A stretch of 64,000 bases of DNA from Oscillospiraceae bacterium (GTDB lineage Bacteria > Bacillota > Clostridia > Christensenellales > QALW01): positions 876,001-940,000 of the forward strand of contig CP091722.1 of NCBI GenBank assembly GCA_022009755.1, read 5' to 3'. The position numbers and the translations under genes are program-made. Below the pieces are notes generated by a model. It was not told where the DNA came from. It was given only the letters and a program-made list of their open reading frames with translations, and made no database searches. Of this stretch, positions 37,540 through 45,530 are shown piece after piece (positions within the stretch are counted from its first letter, which is position 1; each line of letters begins with the position of its first letter).

Positions 37540-38727
37540 TCAGCCCTTAAGGCCTTCACAGAGGCATTTTATGCGCTGGGAAGCCTCTTTTGTGCGCTGC
37601 GCATCGCCGAATGCGGTAAGCCGGAAAAAGCCCTCGCCGTTGCGCCCGAAGCCCGCCCCCGGCGTTCCCACCACATTTGCTTTTTCAAGCAGCACATCAA
37701 AAAACTCCCACGAAGTAAGCCCTCCGGGGCATTTAAGCCAGATATACGGCGAATTTACGCCCCCGGTAAACCATATGCCGCACTGCGACAGCGCACTTGC
37801 TATAACCCCGGCATTCTTTTTGTAATAGCCTATGTTTTCCTTTATCTGTTTTTGTCCCTCGGGGCTGAACACCGCCGCAGCGCCCTTCTGCACTATATAG
37901 GGCACACCGTTGAATTTTGTAGTCTGACGGCGCAGCCACATTTTATTAAGCTTCATTCCGCCGCGCTCAAGCTCCTTGGGTACTACGGTGTAGCCGCAGC
38001 GCGTGCCGGTAAAGCCCGCTGTTTTTGAAAAAGAGCAGAACTCTATTGCGCAGCTGCGCGCTCCGGGTATCTGATATACGGAGGTGGGAAGATCCCCGGA
38101 AACAAACGCCTCATATGCTGCATCAAACAGCAGCACGGCGCCGTTTTTGTTTGCATAATCCACCCACGCTTTAAGCTGCTGCGCGTTGTAAACCGCGCCG
38201 GTGGGATTATTTGGCGAGCATATGTATATAATATCCGCCTTTACGTTTTCATCGGGCATGGGCAAAAAACCGTTCTGCTCATTTGCATCGGCATAAATTA
38301 TTCTGCGCCCCGCCATAAGGTTGGTATCCACATAAACGGGATATACCGGGTCCGGCACAAGCACCGAATTATCCGTATCAAAAAGATCCAGTATGTTGCC
38401 AAGGTCGCTCTTTGCGCCGTCGCTTACAAATATCTCATCCTGCTCAAGGCTTACGCCCTTTGAGGCGTAATAGTCTGCCAGGGCGCTGCGCAGAAAATCA
38501 TAGCCCTGCTCCGGGCCGTAGCCGCGGAAGGTCTCCTTGACCCCCATCTGGCTTACCGCCTCATGCATTGCATCGCACACGGCGCTGCACAGCGGAAGCG
38601 TTACATCGCCTATACCCAAACGGATTATATCCGCCTGCGGATTCGCCTTTGAATTCTTCACCCGCGATGCTACCTCGGAAAAAAGATAGCTTTCCTTAAG
38701 TGATGCGTAATTCTCGTTTATTTTCAT
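37540..38727 (-). CDS. dapL: LL-diaminopimelate aminotransferase
   Basis: 395 residues, intact, class I aminotransferase: ADIIRLGIGDVTLPLCSAVC, GVKETFRGYGPEQGYDFLR, ICSPNNPTGAVYNAQQLKAW, and the PLP lysine in FCSFSKTAGFTGTRCGY. DapL converts tetrahydrodipicolinate straight to LL-DAP. With dapF directly upstream it completes the last steps to meso-DAP for lysine and cell wall. Confidence 0.93.
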   Translation of the reverse strand: MKINENYASLKESYLFSEVASRVKNSKANPQADIIRLGIGDVTLPLCSAVCDAMHEAVSQMGVKETFRGYGPEQGYDFLRSALADYYASKGVSLEQDEIFVSDGAKSDLGNILDLFDTDNSVLVPDPVYPVYVDTNLMAGRRIIYADANEQNGFLPMPDENVKADIIYICSPNNPTGAVYNAQQLKAWVDYANKNGAVLLFDAAYEAFVSGDLPTSVYQIPGARSCAIEFCSFSKTAGFTGTRCGYTVVPKELERGGMKLNKMWLRRQTTKFNGVPYIVQKGAAAVFSPEGQKQIKENIGYYKKNAGVIASALSQCGIWFTGGVNSPYIWLKCPGGLTSWEFFDVLLEKANVVGTPGAGFGRNGEGFFRLTAFGDAQRTKEASQRIKCLCEGLKG

Positions 38728-38798
38728 ATTACCTTCCCTTCCGGTCCGCCTGTCCGCGCCTTCCCCTGCGTGCCCGGCTGCCGTATGTTATTTATGCA

Positions 38799-39636
38799 TT
38801 ATACCTCAACGGTGCCCTCAAACACCTTCTGCGCCCCTCCCGTCATAAACACGGCGTCATCGGTATATACTATTTCCAGCTCTCCTCCGCGCAGCAGCAG
38901 CCTGATCCTTGCGCCCTTTGCAATAGCCGTTTTCCACTGCCGCCACCGCTGCGGCGCAGGCTCCGGTCCCGCAGGCCCATGTCTCGCCGCTGCCCCGTTC
39001 CCACACTCTCATTTTAAGCGTGTTTTCATTTATTATCTGAACAAATTCCGTGTTTACACGCTCGGGAAACAGCTTGCAGTTTTCAAACTGCGGACCGATT
39101 TTTTCAATTTCTATGCTGTCCGTATCCTTAACAAATACCACGCAGTGCGGATTGCCCATGGAAACACAGGTGATGTCATACACTCCGTCGCCTATGGCCA
39201 CCTCCCGTCCTATGATACTTTTGCCTTCAAGATTTACCGGGATTTTTGCAGGGTCAAGCTCTGCAGTCCCCATATTCACTCTTGCGGCATAAGCCACTCC
39301 GTTATCGGCAAAAATCCTGATGGTTTTTATACCGCTTAGCGTTTCCAGCGTTATTTCTTCCTTTTTGGCATAGCCGTTATCATAGAGAAATTTGCCCACG
39401 CACCGTGTGGCATTGCCGCACATTTTACCCTCGCTGCCGTCGGCGTTAAACATGCGCATTTTTGCATCGGCTGTCTCGGAGGGGCATATAAGCACTATAC
39501 CATCTCCTCCTATGCCGAAATGGCGGTCGCTCAGCCGCACAGCCAGCTTCTCCGGCTCCGGCACGCTCTGCCGGAAGCAGTCAAAATAGATATAATCGTT
39601 GCCGCAGCCGTGCATTTTTGTAAATTCAAGCTTCAT
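38799..39636 (-). CDS. dapF: Diaminopimelate epimerase, frame broken once
   Basis: Restored product ~279 residues: MKLEFTKMHGCGNDYIYFDC, GGDGIVLICPSETADAKMRM, both catalytic cysteines (MCGNATRCVGKFLYD and WACGTGACAAAVAAVEN), and the restored tail ending KVFEGTVEV. Net +1/-2 change at 38927-38929: removing one A gives GYCKGARIRLLL. ATG 39636 has GGAAGGAGAAAA upstream. Makes meso-DAP; operon with dapL. Confidence 0.93.
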
Positions 39637-39712
39637 ACATTTTCTCCTTCCCAAGGGATATTCAACGGACAAAGCATCAGCCGCAGCCGTGCTTTTTCCG
39701 TTTTGCTTCTAT

Positions 39713-39741
39713 ATTATAACAGCACTTGCCGCGATTGAAAA
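39713..39741 (-). promoter_or_regulatory. Candidate sigma-A promoter of dapF-dapL
   Basis: Minus strand TTTTCA (39736-39741), 17 bases, TATAAT (39713-39718). Confidence 0.55.
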
Positions 39742-40041
39742 CCGTTTAAGCCGTAAAAAGCGTTATTTTTTTACACAGACTGCGTTTTCTTGATTTTTCA
39801 TACCGTCTGCACCTCCCTTTCGCCTGCGATGCTTTGTTTATGCATCCGCCGCATACTGCCTTTTGTTTTGCCCGGCAGCGGGCAAAACAGACGCAGGACA
39901 AAAAACTGCACATTTTCGGTATCGGCGCGATTTTTCTTAATAAAATTAAGTAAAGACCGCATTTTGCACATTTTATTTCAAAATTACGCCTGAAAACGAA
40001 CATTATTGCGCAATTTCACTAATAATATTAGCAGAAACCAT

Positions 40042-40070
40042 TTGACGGTCCGCCTTATCCGGCATATACT
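40042..40070 (+). promoter_or_regulatory. Sigma-A promoter of glnN
   Basis: TTGACG (40042-40047), 17 bases, TATACT (40065-40070). Confidence 0.75.
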
Positions 40071-40082
40071 ACCTGCATAAAG

Positions 40083-40128
40083 ATTCGCCGCAGGGCGAAT
40101 TCGTATTTTTACCGGGTTCACCGCCCGG
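40083..40128 (+). promoter_or_regulatory. Leader hairpins of glnN, possible attenuator
   Basis: Just after the promoter, ATTCGCC (40083-40089)-GCAG-GGCGAAT (40094-40100) is followed by TCGTATTTTT, a terminator-like arrangement; then CCGGG/CCCGG (40112-40128) precedes the AGGAGG of glnN. Confidence 0.45.
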
Positions 40129-40141
40129 GCAGGAGGAATAA

Positions 40142-42235
40142 ATGAGCAACCCCACCGAAATATTCGGCAGCATGGTTTTCAACGACGAGGTAATGCGGGA
40201 AAAGCTTCCCAAGGAAATATACAAAACCCTTAAGACAAACATAAAGAACAATCAGCCCCTTGAACGCAGCGTGGCAAACGCGGTGGCCACAGCCATGAAG
40301 GATTGGGCCGTGCAAAAGGGCGCTACACACTATACACATTGGTTTCAGCCTATGACAGGCATAACCGCCGAAAAGCACGACAGCTTCATCGCTCCGATAG
40401 ACGACGGCAGCTCGGTTATACTGGAATTCTCCGGCAAGGAGCTTATAAAGGGCGAGCCCGATGCGTCCAGCTTCCCCTCCGGCGGGCTGCGCGCCACGTT
40501 CGAAGCCCGCGGCTATACTGCGTGGGATCCCTCCTCCTATGCCTTTATAAAGGACAACACCCTTTGCATACCCACGGCCTTCTGCTCCTACGGAGGAGAG
40601 GCGCTGGATAAAAAAACCCCGCTGCTGCGCTCCATGGAGGCCATAAACAAGCAGGCTTTGCGCGTGCTTACGCTTTTCGGCAACAGCGATGTGACCTCGG
40701 TGTTCCCCACCGTAGGCGCAGAGCAGGAATACTTTCTTGTGGATAAACAGTATTATGACAAACGCAAGGACCTTATATATACCGGCCGCACGCTTTTCGG
40801 CGCTATGCCCCCAAAGGGTCAGGAGATGGACGACCATTATTTCGGTGTTATTAAAAGCCGCGTAAAGGCCTTCATGAAGGATCTTAACGATGAGCTTTGG
40901 AAGCTGGGCATACTTGCAAAAACCGAGCACAATGAGGTGGCTCCCGCTCAGCATGAACTGGCGCCCATGTACTCCACAACAAACATCGCGGCGGATCACA
41001 ATCAGCTTACAATGGAAATAATGAAAAAGGTGGCGCGTCAGCACGGGCTTGTATGCCTTCTGCACGAAAAGCCCTTCCGCGGCGTAAACGGCAGCGGCAA
41101 GCATGATAACTGGTCCCTTTGCACCGATACCGGCGTAAACCTGCTGGAGCCCGGAAAAACCCCGTATGAAAACGCACAGTTTTTGCTGTTTTTGTGCGCC
41201 GTTATAAAGGCGGTGGACGAATATCAGGATCTGCTGCGAATATCGGTGGCCTCTGCCGGCAACGACCACCGTTTGGGCGCAAACGAAGCCCCGCCCGCCA
41301 TCGTTTCCATGTTTTTGGGCGATGAGCTTACCGACATACTCAACGCCGTGGAAAGCGACAATCTGTACCGCAAAAAGGAGCGCGAACGCCTTGAGGTGGG
41401 CGCCCATGTTCTGCCCACCTTCCGCAAGGACACCACGGACCGCAACCGCACCTCCCCGTTCGCCTTTACCGGCAATAAGTTTGAATTCCGCATGCCGGGC
41501 TCCTCAATGTCGATATCGGGGCCGAATGTTATAATCAATACCGCCGTAGCGGAGGAGCTGCGCTGCTTCGCCGATGAGCTTGAGGGCGCCGCAGACTTCC
41601 GTCAGGCTTTGGGAGATGTTATAAAGCGCACCGTGCGGGAGCATAAAAGGATCATCTTCAACGGCAATAACTACTCCGAAGAATGGGTGCAGGAGGCCGC
41701 CGCGCGCGGATTGCTCAATTTGCGCAACACTCCCGAGGCGCTTCTGCACTTCACCGATGAAAAGAATGTGGCTCTCTTTGTGCGCCACGGCGTGTTCACC
41801 CCCACCGAGATGCACTCCCGCCTGGAAATACTGCTTGAAAACTATGCCAAAACAGTTACAATAGAAGCCAAAACCGCACTGGAAATGGCCCGCAGGGATA
41901 TCATTCCCGCCGTTAATGCCTATTGCAGAGAGCTGTCCTTGACGGCAAGCGCCAAAACGGCCTTCTGCACCGAAGCCGATGTAACCCCGGAGCGTGAAAC
42001 CGTTCTGCATTTAAGCTCCCTATGCAAAAAAATGTTCCTTAAGGCGGCAGAGCTGGAAAAATCCATTGCGGACACACATATGCAGGAAACTGCGTTTGAC
42101 AATGCCCTTGCCTGCTGCAAAGAGCTTCTGCCCGTTATGGACGAGCTGCGTGTTTATGCAGACGAGGCGGAAAAGCTTACCGCTTCGGAGTTCTGGCCCT
42201 TCCCCGGCTACGGACACCTCATGTACGGAGTATGA
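40142..42235 (+). CDS. glnN: Type III glutamine synthetase
   Basis: 697 residues, intact; the ~700-residue length and N-terminus IFGSMVFNDEVMREKLPKEI are diagnostic of GSIII, distinct from the ~450-residue GlnA. Conserved stretches include KGATHYTHWFQPMTGITAEK, FPSGGLRATFEARGYTAWD, GAEQEYFLVD and NEVAPAQHELAPMYS. Forms glutamine from glutamate, ammonia and ATP. Own promoter, leader and terminator. GCAGGAGG precedes the ATG. Confidence 0.95.
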   Translation: MSNPTEIFGSMVFNDEVMREKLPKEIYKTLKTNIKNNQPLERSVANAVATAMKDWAVQKGATHYTHWFQPMTGITAEKHDSFIAPIDDGSSVILEFSGKELIKGEPDASSFPSGGLRATFEARGYTAWDPSSYAFIKDNTLCIPTAFCSYGGEALDKKTPLLRSMEAINKQALRVLTLFGNSDVTSVFPTVGAEQEYFLVDKQYYDKRKDLIYTGRTLFGAMPPKGQEMDDHYFGVIKSRVKAFMKDLNDELWKLGILAKTEHNEVAPAQHELAPMYSTTNIAADHNQLTMEIMKKVARQHGLVCLLHEKPFRGVNGSGKHDNWSLCTDTGVNLLEPGKTPYENAQFLLFLCAVIKAVDEYQDLLRISVASAGNDHRLGANEAPPAIVSMFLGDELTDILNAVESDNLYRKKERERLEVGAHVLPTFRKDTTDRNRTSPFAFTGNKFEFRMPGSSMSISGPNVIINTAVAEELRCFADELEGAADFRQALGDVIKRTVREHKRIIFNGNNYSEEWVQEAAARGLLNLRNTPEALLHFTDEKNVALFVRHGVFTPTEMHSRLEILLENYAKTVTIEAKTALEMARRDIIPAVNAYCRELSLTASAKTAFCTEADVTPERETVLHLSSLCKKMFLKAAELEKSIADTHMQETAFDNALACCKELLPVMDELRVYADEAEKLTASEFWPFPGYGHLMYGV

Positions 42236-42262
42236 TGCTCTTTTATCGTTACGCCTGCCCTT

Positions 42263-42290
42263 ACGCCCTTCGGGGCGTTTTTTATTGTTT
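42263..42290 (+). terminator. Terminator after glnN
   Basis: ACGCCC (42263-42268), loop TTCG, GGGCGT (42273-42278), then TTTTTATTG. Confidence 0.85.
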
Positions 42291-42388
42291 TTTCCAAGCC
42301 CCGCCCGTCTGCGCGAATATGTGCATATCATAACCTTACATATCTGTCCGTAAAGCGGCAGAATTTATCCGGCAAGGCAATAAAATGC

Positions 42389-42418
42389 TTGACATAACGC
42401 CCCCCGGCATATTATAAT
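42389..42418 (+). promoter_or_regulatory. Sigma-A promoter of cysK
   Basis: Consensus TTGACA (42389-42394), 18 bases, TATAAT (42413-42418), ~95 bases before the ATG. Confidence 0.8.
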
Positions 42419-42420
42419 GC

Positions 42421-42443
42421 CTACAAAACATATAGGTTTTTAG
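42421..42443 (+). promoter_or_regulatory. Inverted repeat at the cysK transcription start, candidate operator
   Basis: CTACAAAAC (42421-42429) faces GTTTTTAG (42436-42443) as an imperfect inverted repeat directly after the -10 box. An Rrf2-family repressor gene lies just downstream of cysK, so it is a candidate site; no proof. Confidence 0.35.
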
Positions 42444-42513
42444 TAATATCTCTTTGCGGATACCGCTTATCACGACAAAAAACGCTGCGGCACAATAAAA
42501 GGAGGATAAAGTT

Positions 42514-43443
42514 ATGAAAACATACGAACGAATTACCGATCTTATAGGCAGAACCCCGCTTATGCGGCTGAGCAATTATATAGCGGACAACTCGCTTAAA
42601 GCCGATATTTACGGCAAGCTGGAGTATTTTAACCCCGCAGGCAGCGTTAAGGACAGAATAGCCAAAGCCATGGTGGACGATGCCGAAGCCCGCGGTGTCC
42701 TTAAGCCGGGCGCCGTTATTATTGAGCCCACAAGCGGCAATACCGGAATAGGGCTTGCCGCCGTAGCCGCCTCAAGAGGCTACCGCATTATTCTTACCAT
42801 GCCCGAGACCATGAGCGTGGAGCGTCGGAATCTGCTTAAGGCCTACGGTGCGGAATTGGTGCTTACCGACGGCTCCAAGGGTATGAAGGGAGCCATTGCA
42901 AAGGCGCAGGAGCTTGCCGCCTCCATTCCCGGCAGCTTTATTCCGGGTCAGTTTGTAAACCCCGCAAACCCGGCTGCGCACCGCGCCACCACCGGCCCCG
43001 AAATATGGTCCGATACCGACGGCAAGGTGGATATTTTCGTAGCGGGCGTAGGCACCGGCGGAACCCTCTCCGGCGTGGGCGGATATCTTAAGGAGAAAAA
43101 CCCCGATATTAAGATTGTAGCGGTTGAGCCGGCAGGCTCGCCGGTGCTTTCAAAGGGTGTTGCCGGGCCGCACAAAATACAGGGTATCGGCGCGGGCTTC
43201 GTGCCGGATACGCTGAATACCGAAATATACGATGAAATAATAACCGTTGAAAACGATGATGCCTTCATGACGGGGCGCACCCTCGCCCGCAAGGAGGGTC
43301 TGCTTGTGGGTATATCCTCCGGCGCGGCGGTATGGGCCGCCGCTTCTCTTGCCCGCCGCAAAGAAAACGAAGGCAAGCTGATAGTAGCCCTGCTTCCCGA
43401 CACGGGCGAGCGCTACCTTTCCACCCCCATGTTTGCAGACTGA
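42514..43443 (+). CDS. cysK: Cysteine synthase A (O-acetylserine sulfhydrylase)
   Basis: 309 residues, intact: ITDLIGRTPLMRLSNYI, PLP lysine in NPAGSVKDRIAKAMV, phosphate loop PTSGNTGIGLAAVA, GVGTGGTLSGVGGYLKEKNP and LVGISSGAAVWAA. Makes cysteine from O-acetylserine and sulfide. AAGGAGGATAAAG precedes the ATG. Convergent with an Rrf2 regulator, and near the methionine transport genes: a sulfur-amino-acid neighbourhood. Confidence 0.95.
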   Translation: MKTYERITDLIGRTPLMRLSNYIADNSLKADIYGKLEYFNPAGSVKDRIAKAMVDDAEARGVLKPGAVIIEPTSGNTGIGLAAVAASRGYRIILTMPETMSVERRNLLKAYGAELVLTDGSKGMKGAIAKAQELAASIPGSFIPGQFVNPANPAAHRATTGPEIWSDTDGKVDIFVAGVGTGGTLSGVGGYLKEKNPDIKIVAVEPAGSPVLSKGVAGPHKIQGIGAGFVPDTLNTEIYDEIITVENDDAFMTGRTLARKEGLLVGISSGAAVWAAASLARRKENEGKLIVALLPDTGERYLSTPMFAD

Positions 43444-43489
43444 ATTTCACGGCGCAGGGCGCAAAGAATTGCACCTGCTTTCAAAATGC

Positions 43490-43520
43490 AAAAACCCCCC
43501 TTCGCGGGGGGTTTGTGTTT
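43490..43520. terminator. Bidirectional terminator between cysK and the Rrf2 gene
   Basis: AAACCCCCC (43492-43500), loop TTCGC, GGGGGGTTT (43506-43514), with GTGTTT on the right and TTTTTGC on the left strand. Confidence 0.85.
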
Positions 43521-43565
43521 ATCGCACGGTTAGCCGCGCGATTTTAATATATTTTATTACTATAT

Positions 43566-43997
43566 TTATATTACATAATCGTCCCCACCGCAGGCAAGGT
43601 GCTGCTGCACGAGGTCCGCAAGAGTTACCCCCTTAAGATAGCTGCGCATAACCGAGTCCAGCCCCTTCCACAGCGGCAAGGCCGCACAGTCCGCGCTTCG
43701 GGCGCAGCATTCCTCCTGTTTTGTACAGGGCACCAGAAAAAGGCCGCCTTCCGTAAGCTCCAGTATCTCAAGCACCGTATACTCCTCCGGCCGGCGGGCA
43801 AGGCGGTATCCGCCCTGAAAGCCGCGGTTGGCCTCCAGCATGCCTGCACGGCTGAGAAGCGGCACTATCTGCTCAAGATATTTTTTGGATATTTCCTGCC
43901 GCGCGGCAATATCCTTAAGAGATACAAAGCCTTCCCTGTGCTCCGAAAGATCCAGCAGCATTCGCAGCGCATAGCGCCCTTTTGTGGAAATTTTCAT
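43566..43997 (-). CDS. Rrf2 family transcriptional regulator (IscR/CymR-like)
   Basis: 143 residues: winged helix MKISTKGRYALRMLLDLSEH, ISKKYLEQIVPLLSRAGM, GFQGGYRLARRPEEYT, then a Cys-rich stretch VPCTKQEECCARSADC that could bind an Fe-S cluster as in IscR. ATG 43997 is chosen by homology with AGAGGTG upstream. Its position between cysK and metNIQ suggests control of cysteine or Fe-S metabolism. Confidence 0.9.
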   Translation of the reverse strand: MKISTKGRYALRMLLDLSEHREGFVSLKDIAARQEISKKYLEQIVPLLSRAGMLEANRGFQGGYRLARRPEEYTVLEILELTEGGLFLVPCTKQEECCARSADCAALPLWKGLDSVMRSYLKGVTLADLVQQHLACGGDDYVI

Positions 43998-44020
43998 ATT
44001 TACACCTCTGTTTCCCGTAT

Positions 44021-44049
44021 ATAATAGCATATTTGTTCCGTCTTTTCAA
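44021..44049 (-). promoter_or_regulatory. Sigma-A promoter of the Rrf2 regulator
   Basis: Minus strand TTGAAA (44044-44049), 17 bases, TATTAT (44021-44026); the start point lies ~20 bases before the ATG. Confidence 0.7.
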
Positions 44050-44059
44050 GCAAAGCGTA

Positions 44060-44088
44060 TTGTAATTCCTTTTGGGGTGTGCTATAAT
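44060..44088 (+). promoter_or_regulatory. Sigma-A promoter of the LysR regulator
   Basis: TTGTAA (44060-44065), 17 bases, TATAAT (44083-44088), back to back with the Rrf2 promoter. The ~155-base leader that follows contains the direct repeat GCGTATAC twice (~44151 and ~44194). Confidence 0.7.
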
Positions 44089-44248
44089 TATTTTATTGTT
44101 TAGTGCCTTGTGCAATAGATTCATTCTATAAATAAACGCTGATATTCGTGCGTATACGGAGTCGTCCCTTAAAAAGCACGGCGCGTTAAACGCGTATACA
44201 CCTTTAGGCCAAAACAAAACTTATATAAAAACAGGAAGGAAAGCCCTT

Positions 44249-45165
44249 ATGACGCTCCAGCAGATCAAATATATCCTTACAATATCGCAAACCGGCTCCA
44301 TGAACAAGGCGGCGGAAATACTGTATGTTTCCCAGCCCTCTCTCACCGCCGCAGTGCACGAGCTGGAGCGGGAGTTGGGCATTACAATATTTCTGCGCAG
44401 CGGGCGGGGAGTACACCTTACTCAGGACGGCGCGGAATTTCTTACCTATGCCCGTCAGCTTTATCATCAGTATGACGCCATAGTGGAAAAATACGGCCCT
44501 GCGGGAAAGCGCAAGAAAAAATTCGGCGTTTCGGCACAGCACTATTCCTTTGCCGTAAAGGCCTTTGTGGAAACGGTAAAGGCCTGCAATGCCGATGAAT
44601 ATGAATTTGCCGTGCGCGAGGAGCAGACGATGCAGGTCATCCGCGATGTTCAGACCCTGCGCAGCGAAATAGGCATACTGTACCTGAGCGATTTCAACAG
44701 GAATTTTCTTCAGAAAATATTCCGGGCCAATGACCTGGAATTTCACAAATTAATCGATTGCAGCGTATATGCATACCTGTGTAAATGGCATCCCCTTGCG
44801 GGAAGAGAATATGTAACGGTGCACGACTTGGCCGACTACCCCTGCTTACCTTTGAGCAGGGCGATGACAGCTCCTTCTATTTTTCCGAGGAAATATTCAG
44901 CATGAACGAATACGCGCAAACCATAAAGGTAAACGACCGTGCCACAATGCTTAACCTTATGGTGGGATTAAACGGCTACACACTCTGCTCGGGCATAATA
45001 TGCCAGGAGCTGAACGGCAGCGATTATGCGGCTATCCCCCTTCGCGGAGAGGGCGCCGTGAGCATGGAAATAGGCTATATTACAAGACGCGACCAGCTTC
45101 AAAGCACAATAGGCGGGCTGTATATTGAAAACATTCGCCGCTACCTTACCGATTGCATTTATTAA
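44249..45165 (+). CDS. LysR-family transcriptional regulator, frame broken once
   Basis: Restored product ~305 residues: N-terminal HTH MTLQQIKYILTISQTGSMNK, AAEILYVSQPSLTAAVHELE, then the effector domain. One C is missing near 44844-44845; with it the sequence reads DLADYPCLTFEQGDDSSFYF. AGGAAGG precedes the ATG. Directly upstream of metQNI, with a dyad at 45271-45291 before that operon, so it is the likely regulator of methionine uptake. Confidence 0.9.
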
Positions 45166-45208
45166 CCCCTTCCCGACACCGAAAGCCCGCCTTATACAGC
45201 ATTGCCCG

Positions 45209-45247
45209 AAAGCGCAGACCCCGGCCTGCGCTTTTGCATTTTTCGTG
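45209..45247 (+). terminator. Terminator after the LysR gene
   Basis: AAAGCGCAG (45209-45217) pairs with CTGCGCTTT (45226-45234), followed by TGCATTTTT. Confidence 0.75.
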
Positions 45248-45270
45248 CAAAGCAGCGTAATTCGCTTGCT

Positions 45271-45291
45271 GTTATAGTTTTTGTTTATAAC
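45271..45291 (+). promoter_or_regulatory. LysR-type operator candidate upstream of metQ
   Basis: GTTATA (45271-45276) and TATAAC (45286-45291) form a dyad of LysR (T-N11-A-like) shape, 20 bases upstream of the -35 box, the usual activator position. Confidence 0.5.
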
Positions 45292-45311
45292 TCACTATAT
45301 TTATATGCGAA

Positions 45312-45340
45312 TAGACAGCATTTCCGTTTTCCACTATAAT
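45312..45340 (+). promoter_or_regulatory. Sigma-A promoter of the leader peptide-metQNI operon
   Basis: TAGACA (45312-45317), 17 bases, TATAAT (45335-45340). Confidence 0.7.
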
Positions 45341-45384
45341 AAGCCCGTAAACAAAACAGATCCTTTTCGCAGGAGGACACAGCC

Positions 45385-45435
45385 ATGAATATCGGATTTC
45401 TGCTTACGGCACCGCGTGCCCACGGCCGAATGTGA
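45385..45435 (+). CDS. Candidate 16-residue leader peptide upstream of metQ
   Basis: A short frame with a near-perfect ribosome binding site (GCAGGAGG, 8 bases before ATG) encodes MNIGFLLTAPRAHGRM and stops with TGA. It lies between the promoter and metQ, ends one base before an RNA stem, and its last sense codon is Met. I do not recognise the peptide. It is too small for proof of coding, but the ribosome binding site is better than that of metQ itself. Likely a cis-acting regulatory peptide. Confidence 0.6.
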   Translation: MNIGFLLTAPRAHGRM

Positions 45436-45436
45436 C

Positions 45437-45481
45437 GCCGGAATATAAAGCAAAACAGTCTGCGCCGTGACACTGTCCGGC
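45437..45481 (+). promoter_or_regulatory. RNA hairpin between the leader peptide and metQ
   Basis: GCCGG (45437-45441) pairs with CCGGC (45477-45481), and inside it ACAGT (45455-45459) with ACTGT (45472-45476), so the two stems stack on the 3' side with a 13-base bulge on the 5' side. No U-run follows; ~50 A-rich bases lead to metQ. Confidence 0.5.
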
Positions 45482-45530
45482 ATAAATAAAATATAAAAAA
45501 ATATAAATAGAATTAAGAGGATATAAAAAA

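Larger units (their letters stand above)
39637..40141. other. Divergent intergenic region between dapF and glnN
   Basis: 505 bases without a gene. It carries the dapF promoter, a 9-base perfect hairpin GTTTTGCCC/GGGCAAAAC (39865-39888) with no U-run on either strand, and the glnN promoter with its leader hairpins. Confidence 0.6.
45166..45384. other. Intergenic region before the methionine-transport leader peptide
   Basis: 219 bases holding the LysR-gene terminator, a LysR-type dyad and the metQ promoter. The whole 45166-45530 gap is otherwise filled by the leader peptide and hairpin listed separately. No SAM-I, SAM-II or T-box pattern seen. Confidence 0.6.

Noticed and set aside
40118..41407. 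Long open frame on the minus strand (about 430 codons) opposite glnN
   Set aside because: It is the mirror of the GC-skewed codon pattern of an intact type III glutamine synthetase; composition (Gly/His/Val/Lys mix) and lack of ribosome binding site mark it as a shadow.
45166..45530. SAM riboswitch or T-box upstream of metQ
   Set aside because: I found no conserved core, no terminator-antiterminator pair and no T-box sequence; the leader is mostly A-rich with one stem.
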